From Clostridia bacterium (lineage in GTDB: Bacteria; Bacillota; Clostridia; Oscillospirales; CAG-272), in NCBI GenBank assembly GCA_017522125.1, contig JAFXAC010000075.1, positions 1 through 38,438 on the forward strand: 38,438 bases of DNA, given 5' to 3'. The notes under the pieces are model-generated. The model had not been told where the DNA came from. It searched no databases and saw only the letters and a list, made by a program, of their open reading frames with translations. Shown here piece by piece: positions 16,137 to 24,029 of this stretch. Both the position numbers and the translations under genes were made by a program. Position 1 is the stretch's first letter. Every line of letters starts with the position of its first letter.

Positions 16137-17378
16137 TTAATATTCAGCCGCGGCAATTCCTGCGGCGCGGGCGGTTGACCAGGCTATTTGCAGATTATAG
16201 CCGCCCGTATATCCGTCAACGTCTATTATCTCGCCCGCAAAATAGAGCCCCTCGCATATTTTCGACTCCATAGTCTTTGGGGAAATCTCCTTTACCGAAA
16301 CGCCGCCGCGCGTAATGACCGCCTCGTCAAGCGAGCGAAAGCCCGATATACCCACCTTGAAGCATTTAAGGCAGGATATCATCGCCCTTCTCTGCTCCTT
16401 GGTAATAGAGTTGACCTTCGTGCGCGGAGATATGCCCGTCATTTCGACGAACGGCTCTATCATTTTTTGCGGAAGAAGGTCGGACAGCGAATTTACAAGG
16501 TCGCGGTTTTTATATTTTTCAAAATCCGAAAGAAGTCTTGCGTCAAGCGCTTTTTCGTCAAGCGCGGGCTTTAAGTCTATCTGCGCCTCGTATCTGCCCG
16601 ACGAGATATCCGAAAGATGCGCCGAGGCGGAAAGCGCCATAGGGCCCGTAAGCCCGAAGTGAGTGAACATTATCTCACCGAAATCCTGCCATACCGCCTT
16701 ACCCGATGCGGTATCCGCAACGGTAAGCGCTACGTTTTTGAGGGAAAGCCCTTGCATCGAGGGGCAAAGACGTCCCTTGCAAACGAGGGGAACGAGCGAG
16801 GGGGTAAGCTCCGTAACGGTGTGTCCAAGCTCGCGGGCAAAGCGGTAGCCGTCGCCCTCCGAGCCCGTGCGCGGATAGGATATTCCGCCCGTGCAGATTA
16901 TGACCTTATCAAAGCTCATTTCTCTATCGGCAACAACGGCAAACGTGCCGTCGTCGTTCTTTTTTATACCTTTTACGCGCTCGCCGATAATGCGGCAGCC
17001 CGACGCTGTGACCTCGCGCGAGAGGGCGTTTACGATATCCGCCGCCTTATCGGAAACGGGAAAAACGCGTCTGCCGCGCTCGACCTTAAGCTCGACACCG
17101 AGCGACTCAAAATAAGCCATAACGTCGCGCGGCTCAAATGCGGCAAACGAGGCAAACATAAACCGCGGATTGCGGGGTACGTTTTCAAGAAATTCGTCGC
17201 GCGTGGCGTCGTTTGTAAGATTACATCTTCCCTTGCCCGTTATTCCGAGCTTTCTGCCCATGCGGTTTTTGCCGTTACGCTCAAAAACCGTAACGTCAGC
17301 GCCCGCGCGTGCGGCAGTTGCCGCGGCGAGCATTCCTGCCGCGCCGCCGCCTATGACGGCGATGCTTACGCCCGCCAT
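16137..17378 (-). CDS. BaiN/HI0933-family FAD-dependent oxidoreductase
   Basis: A 413-residue flavoprotein of the HI0933/YhiN/BaiN family. From ATG 17378 it starts with the dinucleotide-binding motif VIGGGAAGMLAA (residues 7-18), then GRKLGITGKGRCNLTN, the family hallmark. Later come ICTGGISYPRTGSEGDGY and, near the end, LYFAGEIIDVDGYTGGYNLQIAWSTA. Some members reduce bile acid intermediates, but the native substrate here is unknown. The upstream extension to 17429 lies inside the preceding gene and is rejected. One base separates its ATG from the regulator's stop (TGATATG), suggesting coupling. Confidence 0.92.
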   Translation of the reverse strand: MAGVSIAVIGGGAAGMLAAATAARAGADVTVFERNGKNRMGRKLGITGKGRCNLTNDATRDEFLENVPRNPRFMFASFAAFEPRDVMAYFESLGVELKVERGRRVFPVSDKAADIVNALSREVTASGCRIIGERVKGIKKNDDGTFAVVADREMSFDKVIICTGGISYPRTGSEGDGYRFARELGHTVTELTPSLVPLVCKGRLCPSMQGLSLKNVALTVADTASGKAVWQDFGEIMFTHFGLTGPMALSASAHLSDISSGRYEAQIDLKPALDEKALDARLLSDFEKYKNRDLVNSLSDLLPQKMIEPFVEMTGISPRTKVNSITKEQRRAMISCLKCFKVGISGFRSLDEAVITRGGVSVKEISPKTMESKICEGLYFAGEIIDVDGYTGGYNLQIAWSTARAAGIAAAEY

Positions 17379-17379
17379 A

Positions 17380-18243
17380 TCAGTTTGAAGCGGTGTCGTA
17401 GACCTCGTATTCCTCCCATATCTGCTCAAGCTTCTGGAGCTTTGCGCGGACGGTGGCGGGGTCCTTACGAGCCACGGACACTATCATTGCGTTTATTATC
17501 GAAAGAGGCGCTACAAGGGAGTCCACGAAGGATACCATATCGCTCCTTGCGATAAGGAGCTGATCGGCAAGCGGAGCTATGGGGGAACGGTCGCTGTCGG
17601 TGATGGATATCACCTGTGCGCCGACCTCCTTTGCGTACTCTACTGCCTTGATTATCCTCTTGGAATATCTCGGAAAGCTGATGGCAACAAGCACGTCGCC
17701 CTCTCCGATGTGGTGTATCTGCTCGAACATCTCGCTTCCCGACGTGGTCTGAACGAGCTTTACGTCGTCAAATATCATACGCAGGTTGAAATTGAGAAAT
17801 CTCGCAAGCACGGAGGACGAGCGAACACCCATAATATAAATGTGCTTTGCCCTGATAAGCGCATCCGTTGCGGCGTCAAACGCCCCACGGTCGACGCATT
17901 CAAGCGTGTATCTGAGCTTTTCGATATCCGACGAAAGCACCTTGTCAAGCACGTCGCCGTCGCCAATAAGCAGGTCGGTAACGTCCATTCTCTGCACGGA
18001 GGTCAGACGCATCCTGATAAGCTCCTGCAGGGAGCGTTGCATATCGGGGTATCCGTCAAAGCCAAGCTCAATGGCAAAGCGGACCACGGTGGACTCGGAA
18101 ACTCCGACTATCCCGCCGAGCTTTGATGCGGTCATATATGCTACCTTATCGTAGTTTTCAAGCAAATACGTTGCAATAGCCCTTTGCCCCTTAGAAAAGG
18201 CAGGCATCTTCTCCTCTATCAAGGACAGAAGACTGTTTTTCAT
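17380..18243 (-). CDS. MurR/RpiR-family regulator with SIS domain
   Basis: A 287-residue transcriptional regulator. Residues 1 to about 78 form the RpiR-type helix-turn-helix (MTASKLGGIVGVSESTVVRFAIELGFDGYPDMQ). About 120-250 is a SIS sugar-phosphate isomerase-like domain (IYIMGVRSSSVLARFLNFNL, ISFPRYSKRIIKAVEYAKEVGAQVISITDS) that normally senses a sugar phosphate. ATG 18243 follows GGGAGGTTTTA. It is the first gene of an operon with a flavoprotein, cmk, plsC and ispH-rpsA. No sugar gene is nearby, so the ligand is unknown. Confidence 0.92.
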   Translation of the reverse strand: MKNSLLSLIEEKMPAFSKGQRAIATYLLENYDKVAYMTASKLGGIVGVSESTVVRFAIELGFDGYPDMQRSLQELIRMRLTSVQRMDVTDLLIGDGDVLDKVLSSDIEKLRYTLECVDRGAFDAATDALIRAKHIYIMGVRSSSVLARFLNFNLRMIFDDVKLVQTTSGSEMFEQIHHIGEGDVLVAISFPRYSKRIIKAVEYAKEVGAQVISITDSDRSPIAPLADQLLIARSDMVSFVDSLVAPLSIINAMIVSVARKDPATVRAKLQKLEQIWEEYEVYDTASN

Positions 18244-18297
18244 TAAAACCTCCCGTGCGGTCGATGCCGCGCCGTGTCTTATAATTTACAATATATT

Positions 18298-18326
18298 ATT
18301 ATATATCTTATATTTAGTTTTGTCAA
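18298..18326 (-). promoter_or_regulatory. Promoter of the rpiR-like to ispH-rpsA operon
   Basis: Minus strand consensus TTGACA (18326-18321), 17-base spacer, consensus TATAAT (18303-18298). The -35 box overlaps the last bases of the upstream PHP gene, including its stop. Confidence 0.92.
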
Positions 18327-19123
18327 GTAGCCACGGGCTTAAATACGCCGTCGGACATCACCCAAAGCTCCCTAAAGCCCACGTCGCGCAAAAGCGCGCG
18401 CGCCTCGTCAAAGGCGAAGTCAAGCGTGTCGATATTATGACTGTCGGACGAAAGAGTTACGCGTCCGCCCTCGTTTTTTATGATGTGTAAAAGCTCGATG
18501 TCGGGGTACGGAGACGTGCGGTATCCTCGAGCCATTGCTCCCGTATTCACCTCGAAAATGCAGTTTGCTCCAAGTGCGACCTTTATATATTTTTCCGCAA
18601 TGCGCTGATATTCCGCCGAGGCGAAAAATTTTCCAACGCCTATCTCCCTGTACTTTGTAAGAAGGTCAAAGTGCCCTATTATATCGGGGCGACGCTTCAA
18701 TATATAATCGCAAAAGCTACCGTAATACTCCTCGGCAAGCGCCGCGCCGTCGCCTCCCCACGCATCAAGGCATTTCGCAAAATGCTCGGGGCTTGAATCT
18801 ATGGAATAGTATACCCCGTCCTTTACGGAATAGTGGCACGAGCCTATAAGATAGTCAAATCGAGTACGGTCAATGGGACAGCGTGCGTCCTCCTCGACAC
18901 CGACGTATACGCGTATCTTATCCTTATATTTTTGCGAAAGCCCGCGTATTTCGGCAATATATCCGTCCATATCCCTCATACAGTAGCTCAGGTCGAAGTC
19001 CGTATAGCCGTGACCTGAAAATCCGAGGGAGTCAAAGCCCTTTTCTATAGCCGAAAGAAGCATCTCCTCTGCGGAATTTGCTCCGTCGCACAGCGTCGTA
19101 TGCGTATGTAGATTGGAAAGCAT
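18323..19123 (-). CDS. PHP-domain phosphatase, HisJ-type histidinol-phosphatase-like
   Basis: A 266-residue metal-dependent phosphoesterase. PHP motifs in order are NLHTHTTLCDG (H6, H8), GFSGHGYTDF, VGVEEDA, the GSCHYS block (residues about 93-98), DIIGHFDLLTKY, and SSDSHN near residue 228. This set fits the HisK/HisJ group, which dephosphorylates histidinol phosphate, but no other his gene is near, so another phosphate ester is possible. ATG 19123 follows GGAGG at a rather long 10-base spacing. It has its own promoter and is divergent from the permease. Confidence 0.85.
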   Translation of the reverse strand: MLSNLHTHTTLCDGANSAEEMLLSAIEKGFDSLGFSGHGYTDFDLSYCMRDMDGYIAEIRGLSQKYKDKIRVYVGVEEDARCPIDRTRFDYLIGSCHYSVKDGVYYSIDSSPEHFAKCLDAWGGDGAALAEEYYGSFCDYILKRRPDIIGHFDLLTKYREIGVGKFFASAEYQRIAEKYIKVALGANCIFEVNTGAMARGYRTSPYPDIELLHIIKNEGGRVTLSSDSHNIDTLDFAFDEARALLRDVGFRELWVMSDGVFKPVAT

Positions 19124-19163
19124 CAGCGTTATTCCTCCGCGATAATTTTAACTCACACGCAGT

Positions 19164-19192
19164 ATTATACCATATTAAAGCAATAAAATCAA
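19164..19192 (-). promoter_or_regulatory. Promoter of the PHP phosphatase gene
   Basis: Minus strand TTGATT (19192-19187), 17-base spacer, consensus TATAAT (19169-19164). Confidence 0.75.
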
Positions 19193-19238
19193 GGAAACAT
19201 TTTTATAAAATAAAATCCTTCAAAATGTTACAAAACTA

Positions 19239-19267
19239 TTTACAATTCGACTTATTTATGTTATCAT
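19239..19267 (+). promoter_or_regulatory. Promoter of the uracil/xanthine permease gene
   Basis: TTTACA (19239-19244), 17-base spacer, TATCAT (19262-19267). The short leader leaves no room for a PyrR attenuator or purine riboswitch. Confidence 0.65.
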
Positions 19268-19311
19268 TAATTAGCAATATTTTGCTAAAAAATTTATTTG
19301 GAGGATCTTTT

Positions 19312-20675
19312 ATGAAGCTCGTCTACAACGTAAACGACAGACCTACCGCAGGTAAGCTCGTCGTTTTTGCAATCCAACAGCTCCTCGCCATCATGGCGGC
19401 AACGCTCGTCGTTCCCGTTATCGTCGGTCATGGAATGAGTTCTGCCGCCGCACTTTTCGGTGCAGGTGTCGGTACTCTCGTTTACATCCTGTTCACTAAG
19501 AAAAAGAGCCCCGTTTTCCTCGGCTCGTCCTTTGCATTCATCGGCTCGATGGGTGCGGCGTTTGCGGGCGCAGCAAGCGTATCTCTCGGATCCTCGGACT
19601 CATCATCGGTGCGGCCTGCGCGGCTCTCGTTTACGTTATTATCGCCGCCGTCGTTAAGGTTGCGGGCGTTAACTGGATAAACAAGCTGATGCCCCCCATC
19701 GTTATCGGTCCCACCGTTGCCATCATCGGTCTTTCCCTTGCGGGCAACGCTGTTGGCGACATGACCTCGGGCGGACTTAAGGTAAACAACGTTTCCGTTG
19801 CTTCCGCCCCCATCGCAGTTCTTTGCGGTCTTGTTACACTTCTTACCATTGTTATCGCTTCGGTATACGGCAAGAAGTCGGGCAAGCTCTTCCCCTTCGT
19901 TTACGGAATCCTCGCCGGATATGCGTTCTCCTCCGTCCTTACCGTTATCGGTAACCTCGCAGGCATTGACGCGCTGAAGGTAGTTGATTACTCCGCACTC
20001 AAGGCACTCTTTGCCGACGGAGTTTCCTTCTCCTCCTTCCTTGCCGTTCCCGACTTTACCTTCCTTACCGCATTCGGCGCGTTTGGCGAGCTTTCAGGCT
20101 CATACGTCCTTACCGTCGTAGTCGCTTACGTTCCCGTTGCATTCGTAGTATTTGCGGAGCATATCGCAGACCACAAGAACCTCTCCTCCATCATTGAGAG
20201 CGATCTTCTTGAGGAGCCCGGACTTTCCCGCACCCTTCTCGGTGACGGCGTTGGCTCGCTTGCAGGCGCACTCTTCGGCGGTTGCCCTAACACCACCTAC
20301 GGTGAGTCGGTCGGTTGCGTTGCTATTACCAAGAACGCATCCGTTTACACCATAATCGCCGCCGCTATCGGCGCTATGGCGATATCCTTCATCTCCCCCT
20401 TCGTTGCATTCGTAAACTCCATTCCCTCCTGCGTAATGGGCGGCGTTTGTATGGCACTTTACGGATTCATCTCCATTTCGGGTATCAAGATGATTCAGGG
20501 TATCGATTTCAACGAGAATAAGAATCTCTTCGTTGCTTCCTCTATCCTTATCGCGGGCGTTGGCGGACTCAGCCTTACCTTTGGTAAGGTAACTCTTACC
20601 GCAGTTGCTTGCGCACTTATCGTTGGCATTATCGTAAACCTTGTGGTTTCCGCCAAGAAGGACGACGCAGAGTAA
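19312..20675 (+). pseudogene. Uracil/xanthine (NCS2) permease, frameshifted
   Basis: Nucleobase:cation symporter of the NCS2 family in two reading frames. The first runs from ATG 19312 (GGAGG 7 bases before) to 19680. It reads correctly through GSSFAFIGSMGAAFAGAASVSLG (ending 19590), then turns to nonsense. The second frame reads correctly from about 19593 (LGLIIGAACAALVYVII) to the stop at 20675. It includes the family signature NTTYGESVGCVAITKN and, near residue 250, EHIADHKNL. One base is missing in TCCTC at 19591-19595, where a Tyr-Leu pair would be expected. Everything else looks intact, so this is either a sequencing/assembly error or a very recent mutation. Neighbours give no nucleobase context. 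Confidence 0.88.
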
Positions 20676-20688
20676 TTTCACAAAACCA

Positions 20689-20718
20689 AAAGGCAGTTGC
20701 GTTGCAACTGCCTTTTTT
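20689..20718. terminator. Bidirectional terminator between permease and acetyltransferase genes
   Basis: Perfect 12-bp stem AAAGGCAGTTGC with a 3-base loop, followed by six T on the plus strand. The minus-strand acetyltransferase stop codon lies at its right end. Confidence 0.88.
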
Positions 20719-21298
20719 AGTTCATATAATCCCTCGCGAGAAGCGAGCAAACGCCAACGTCGTGATACTCGCCGCGCAGGAAAAGCGAGCCGCGGCTGAT
20801 GCCCTCAAATCGCATACCCACCTTTTCCATTACCCTTCGAGAGGCATCGTTGCCGACGATGTATTTCGCCTCAAGCCGATTGAGCGAAAGCTCGTAAAAG
20901 CCAAACTCGATAACGCGCTTTAGCACCTCGGGCGCAATGCCGCGTCCTCGGTATTCGGGATTGATAACGTAGCCAAGCTCGGCGGAATTGTTTGCAAAAT
21001 CAAACCTTGTAAAGCCGCACGTGCCTATCATCTTTTCAAAGAAGAAGCCCTCGCGCCACACGACCGCCCAATCGAAAAACTCGCCGTTACGGTAGCACCT
21101 GCCGACAAGCTCAAGATAGTCGCGCGTATATTCCCTGCTTGGGTGCGGTTGCCACGTCAGGTACTTCGTAACGTCGGCGCGGCACGCATATTCGAACATA
21201 TCGTATGAGTCGGCAGGGCGCATAGCACGAAGCGTGAGCCTTGGCGTAGTTAGAGTTGGAATTTTTGAAAATATCCTTTTGGCGTCTTTTGCTTGCAT
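20717..21298 (-). CDS. GNAT N-acetyltransferase, RimJ/RimL-like
   Basis: A 193-residue acetyl-CoA-dependent acetyltransferase of the RimJ/RimL type. It begins TPRLTLRAMRPADSYDMFEYA. The acetyl-CoA pyrophosphate-binding motif is YRGRGIAPEVLKRVIEFGF, followed by LNRLEAKYIVGNDASRRVMEKVGMRFEG. The substrate is unknown; related proteins modify ribosomal protein N-termini, small molecules or antibiotics. ATG 21298 is chosen because GGAG lies 5 bases before it; the longer upstream reading overlaps the MFS gene. It lies 13 bases after the MFS stop and is likely co-transcribed. Confidence 0.88.
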   Translation of the reverse strand: MQAKDAKRIFSKIPTLTTPRLTLRAMRPADSYDMFEYACRADVTKYLTWQPHPSREYTRDYLELVGRCYRNGEFFDWAVVWREGFFFEKMIGTCGFTRFDFANNSAELGYVINPEYRGRGIAPEVLKRVIEFGFYELSLNRLEAKYIVGNDASRRVMEKVGMRFEGISRGSLFLRGEYHDVGVCSLLARDYMN

Positions 21299-21311
21299 AT
21301 CTGCTCCACGA

Positions 21312-22583
21312 TCAAGCGTCTTTTTTCTTAAAGGCGTTCCACCTGCCCGAAGCGGCAAGGCAAAGTACCACGCTGACTATGGCAAGCACCGCCCAAAGCA
21401 GTACTGCCATTCCCCAGCCGCCCGCGTCGGCTACGAGCGCTACGGCGTAGGGCGAGAGCGCACCGCCAAGATAAGTAAGGGCATTGAGAACGCCGACAAC
21501 GCCGCTGACACGTCCTTCTTTTTTGAATGCGCCCGGAATTCTTGTTATAAATATGTGGTTTGCACCGTGCATACAGCCCGTGATAAGCGCCATCAGCACG
21601 ACGATAATGATAAACGTTACGGTGTTTACGTTTTTCAAAAGCGGAATTATTATAAGCGCGGCGGCGGCGCACACGCCAAAGAGGATAGCCGAGCTTTTAC
21701 CATCCGCAGGGAGCGCGTAGCAGATGCGCTTGGCGATAAGCACGCACACTATACAGAAGATGGGCAAGATAGCCGTGGTAAGTATCGAAACGTCCGTGCC
21801 GAGTCCGCCGACCTCGGATATGAAATCGGGCATCCACGCGGTGATACCGTCGCGTAGCAAGCCGTGAATGAGAACAGCGGGAATGAAGATGAAAAGTCCC
21901 GACTTGAAGATTATACGCAAAAGCGGCTCGGGGGCACCTTCGCGCACCTCGGTGTCCTTTTTTTCACTTGGGGTAGCCTCCCCGCTTGCGCTCATCAGCC
22001 TCGGAACGAGGAATATCCAACAGCCAAGCGCGATAACACCCATAATTACGGGCAGATAGAAGGCAAGCCGCCACTCGTTGTCAAACAAGCGCAGACAAAG
22101 CGGAATGATGAGATAAGTAAGCACGGTTGCGACCTGCGAGGAGTTGGAAACGGCAACGCAGGTGTCGATATATCCCTTTTCGTCGTAATTGGCGGCAATG
22201 ATCCTGCCAAGCGGCGGGCGTATGAGCGACTGAAAAAATCCGTTTACGCCCCAAACGAGTGCCATTACGTATACCGATGGATAAAGGATCGGCATAAGCA
22301 GATTGCAAAGCGATGCACCGCCAAGTCCCAAGCAAACGAGGGGAACGGGCTTTAGCTTATCACCGAGTATGCCGCTGACGAACTGCCCAAGACCGTAGGT
22401 CACCGACGTTGCGGAGATAGCGATTCCAAGCTCCGCAACAAGCTCGGGGAGCGTAAGCACAAGCTCGTCCGCGATAGCAAGGCGCACCGCGGCGTAATTT
22501 ATTCTCGTCATATAACTCGTAAAATACGCAAAACAGCAGAAAAACGATAAAAGCCGTTGCTTGGCGCTCAATTTATTAGCCAT
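21312..22583 (-). CDS. MFS transporter, organophosphate:phosphate antiporter-like
   Basis: A 423-residue major facilitator with about 12 hydrophobic segments. The N-terminal SYMTRINYAAVRLAI and the VWGVNGFFQSLIRPPLGRII region resemble GlpT/UhpT-type (OPA) carriers. A cytoplasmic loop (MSASGEATPSEKKDTEVREG) separates the two halves. The substrate may be a phosphorylated sugar or glycerol phosphate, but the evidence is only family resemblance. ATG 22583 follows AAGGAG at 6 bases; upstream in-frame codons lie in the terminator of the next gene. It is followed by an acetyltransferase gene. Confidence 0.85.
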   Translation of the reverse strand: MANKLSAKQRLLSFFCCFAYFTSYMTRINYAAVRLAIADELVLTLPELVAELGIAISATSVTYGLGQFVSGILGDKLKPVPLVCLGLGGASLCNLLMPILYPSVYVMALVWGVNGFFQSLIRPPLGRIIAANYDEKGYIDTCVAVSNSSQVATVLTYLIIPLCLRLFDNEWRLAFYLPVIMGVIALGCWIFLVPRLMSASGEATPSEKKDTEVREGAPEPLLRIIFKSGLFIFIPAVLIHGLLRDGITAWMPDFISEVGGLGTDVSILTTAILPIFCIVCVLIAKRICYALPADGKSSAILFGVCAAAALIIIPLLKNVNTVTFIIIVVLMALITGCMHGANHIFITRIPGAFKKEGRVSGVVGVLNALTYLGGALSPYAVALVADAGGWGMAVLLWAVLAIVSVVLCLAASGRWNAFKKKDA

Positions 22584-22613
22584 AACAAACTCCTTATAAA
22601 GCAATATACATAT

Positions 22614-22642
22614 ATTAAAGCATAATTTTCGAGGTTTTTCAA
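22614..22642 (-). promoter_or_regulatory. Promoter of the MFS-acetyltransferase unit
   Basis: Minus strand TTGAAA (22642-22637), 17-base spacer, TTTAAT (22619-22614). Confidence 0.6.
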
Positions 22643-22655
22643 GACTTTTACAAAT

Positions 22656-22683
22656 AAAAAAGGAGCTTTTCGCTCCTTTTTTT
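22656..22683 (-). terminator. Terminator of the YqhQ gene
   Basis: Perfect 11-bp stem AAAAAAGGAGC with a 5-base loop. It is U-rich on the minus strand and lies 5 bases past the stop. Confidence 0.85.
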
Positions 22684-22687
22684 ATTA

Positions 22688-23854
22688 TTACCACGCATCG
22701 CTGTCGTCGCTTGGGATGACCTCCTTCATTGCGGCGATAGCGCACTCTATCATATCGTCGGTCGGCTCCTTCGTGGTTATGTGCTGAAGCCATACGCCCG
22801 GGGCGGAAATTATCCTTGTAAACAGGTTGTCGTGTCTGCCCGCAAACTTGATAAGCTCGTAGCCTATGCCCATAATAATGGGGAGCGTCAGAAGTCCTAT
22901 GCCCGTGCGGATAACTACGTTAAGAACGCCGTTATCAACGAATTTAGCGGGAATGAATATCGACACGAAAATGGAAACGAGCAGCATAAGAATGAGGAAG
23001 GACGTTCCGCAACGGGGGTGGAAGCGGCGCTGACGGCGCACGTTTTCAACGGTAAGCTCAAGCCCCTGCTCGTAGCAGAATATCGTCTTATGCTCCGCAC
23101 CGTGATACATAAAGGTACGCTTGATGTCCTTCATAAGCGAAACAGCCGCCATATAGCCGACGAGAATGGCTATTTTTATAACGCCCGTGAATGCTCCGCG
23201 CAGAATATTGAAAACGTATCCGCTGCCGTTCAGTGAGGGCAGAAGGCGCGTAAGTCCCTCCCAAAGCGTTTCGGGAACGACCTTGAAAAGAACCAGCGCA
23301 AGTCCGAGCGCAAGGATAACGGAAACTATCATAATTCCCGTCATGAGAGCGCTGCTCTCCTCCTTCTTCGCGGGCTTTTCCGCCTTTTCGGCGTTTTCCT
23401 CGGTATGTTCTTCACTGCTTTGAGGCTCGGCAGGGCTTTCATCAGTGGCGGTCGCCTCGGCAACAACTTCTACGGGTGCGGCTTCCTCAACAATTATTCC
23501 CTTTTTAGCGAGCTTTGCGCGTTTTTTGGCTTCCTTTTTTTCTCTCTTTGCCTTTTCTTCCTCGGTTTCCTCGTTGAGAAGGTCCTCGAGTCCCGAAAGC
23601 TCGGCGGAGCGCATAAGCGCCTTATAGCCGCTTATCATCGAGTCGGCAAAGCCGAAAACGCCGCGAAAAATGGGCCACTTAAAGAAACGCGGTCTTTTGG
23701 TTATAGTGTTTTCGTTGGTTTCCACAACTATCTCGCCGTCGGTATTTCTTACGGCAAGCGAGGTCTTTTGGGGACCGCGCATCATTATACCCTCAAGCAG
23801 CGCTTGTCCGCCGATAGAGGTCTTTTTTCTTATTTCACAGGTATTTTTACTCAT
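22688..23854 (-). CDS. yqhQ: DUF1385 membrane protein, YqhQ-like
   Basis: A 388-residue membrane protein of the DUF1385/YqhQ family; its molecular role is unknown. Family features are GGQALLEGIMMRGP (residues 15-28), PRFFKWPIFRGVFGFADSM, FMYHGAEHKTIFCYE (H251, E254, H255) and FHPRCGTSFL. Hydrophobic segments lie around 170-192, 218-240, 288-308 and 320-345. Between residues about 92 and 168 is a highly charged Lys/Glu/Ala-rich insert that looks disordered or coiled-coil. ATG 23854 is chosen because the family motif starts 15 residues later; GGTGA is a weak Shine-Dalgarno. A TATAAT at 23890-23885 lacks a good -35. Confidence 0.88.
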   Translation of the reverse strand: MSKNTCEIRKKTSIGGQALLEGIMMRGPQKTSLAVRNTDGEIVVETNENTITKRPRFFKWPIFRGVFGFADSMISGYKALMRSAELSGLEDLLNEETEEEKAKREKKEAKKRAKLAKKGIIVEEAAPVEVVAEATATDESPAEPQSSEEHTEENAEKAEKPAKKEESSALMTGIMIVSVILALGLALVLFKVVPETLWEGLTRLLPSLNGSGYVFNILRGAFTGVIKIAILVGYMAAVSLMKDIKRTFMYHGAEHKTIFCYEQGLELTVENVRRQRRFHPRCGTSFLILMLLVSIFVSIFIPAKFVDNGVLNVVIRTGIGLLTLPIIMGIGYELIKFAGRHDNLFTRIISAPGVWLQHITTKEPTDDMIECAIAAMKEVIPSDDSDAW

Positions 23855-23955
23855 TTTATCACCATTGCAATATATATTTAATTTATTATAACCTACATTT
23901 ATGAATATAATGTGAACATAAAGTATAATATAACTACTCTTTTTTCTTTTTATGA

Positions 23956-23984
23956 TTGACAAGCACAAAAAAACGCTGTAAAAT
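23956..23984 (+). promoter_or_regulatory. Promoter of the transglutaminase-dockerin gene
   Basis: Consensus TTGACA (23956-23961), 17-base spacer, TAAAAT (23979-23984), 45 bases before the ATG. Confidence 0.8.
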
Positions 23985-24029
23985 ATAGTTAGTAAAGCTT
24001 TTACAAAAAAATGCAAAAGGAGAAACGTC

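Noticed and set aside
19580..19700. Programmed ribosomal frameshift in the permease
   Set aside because: No slippery heptamer or downstream structure at the shift, and permeases of this family are not made that way; a lost base explains it.
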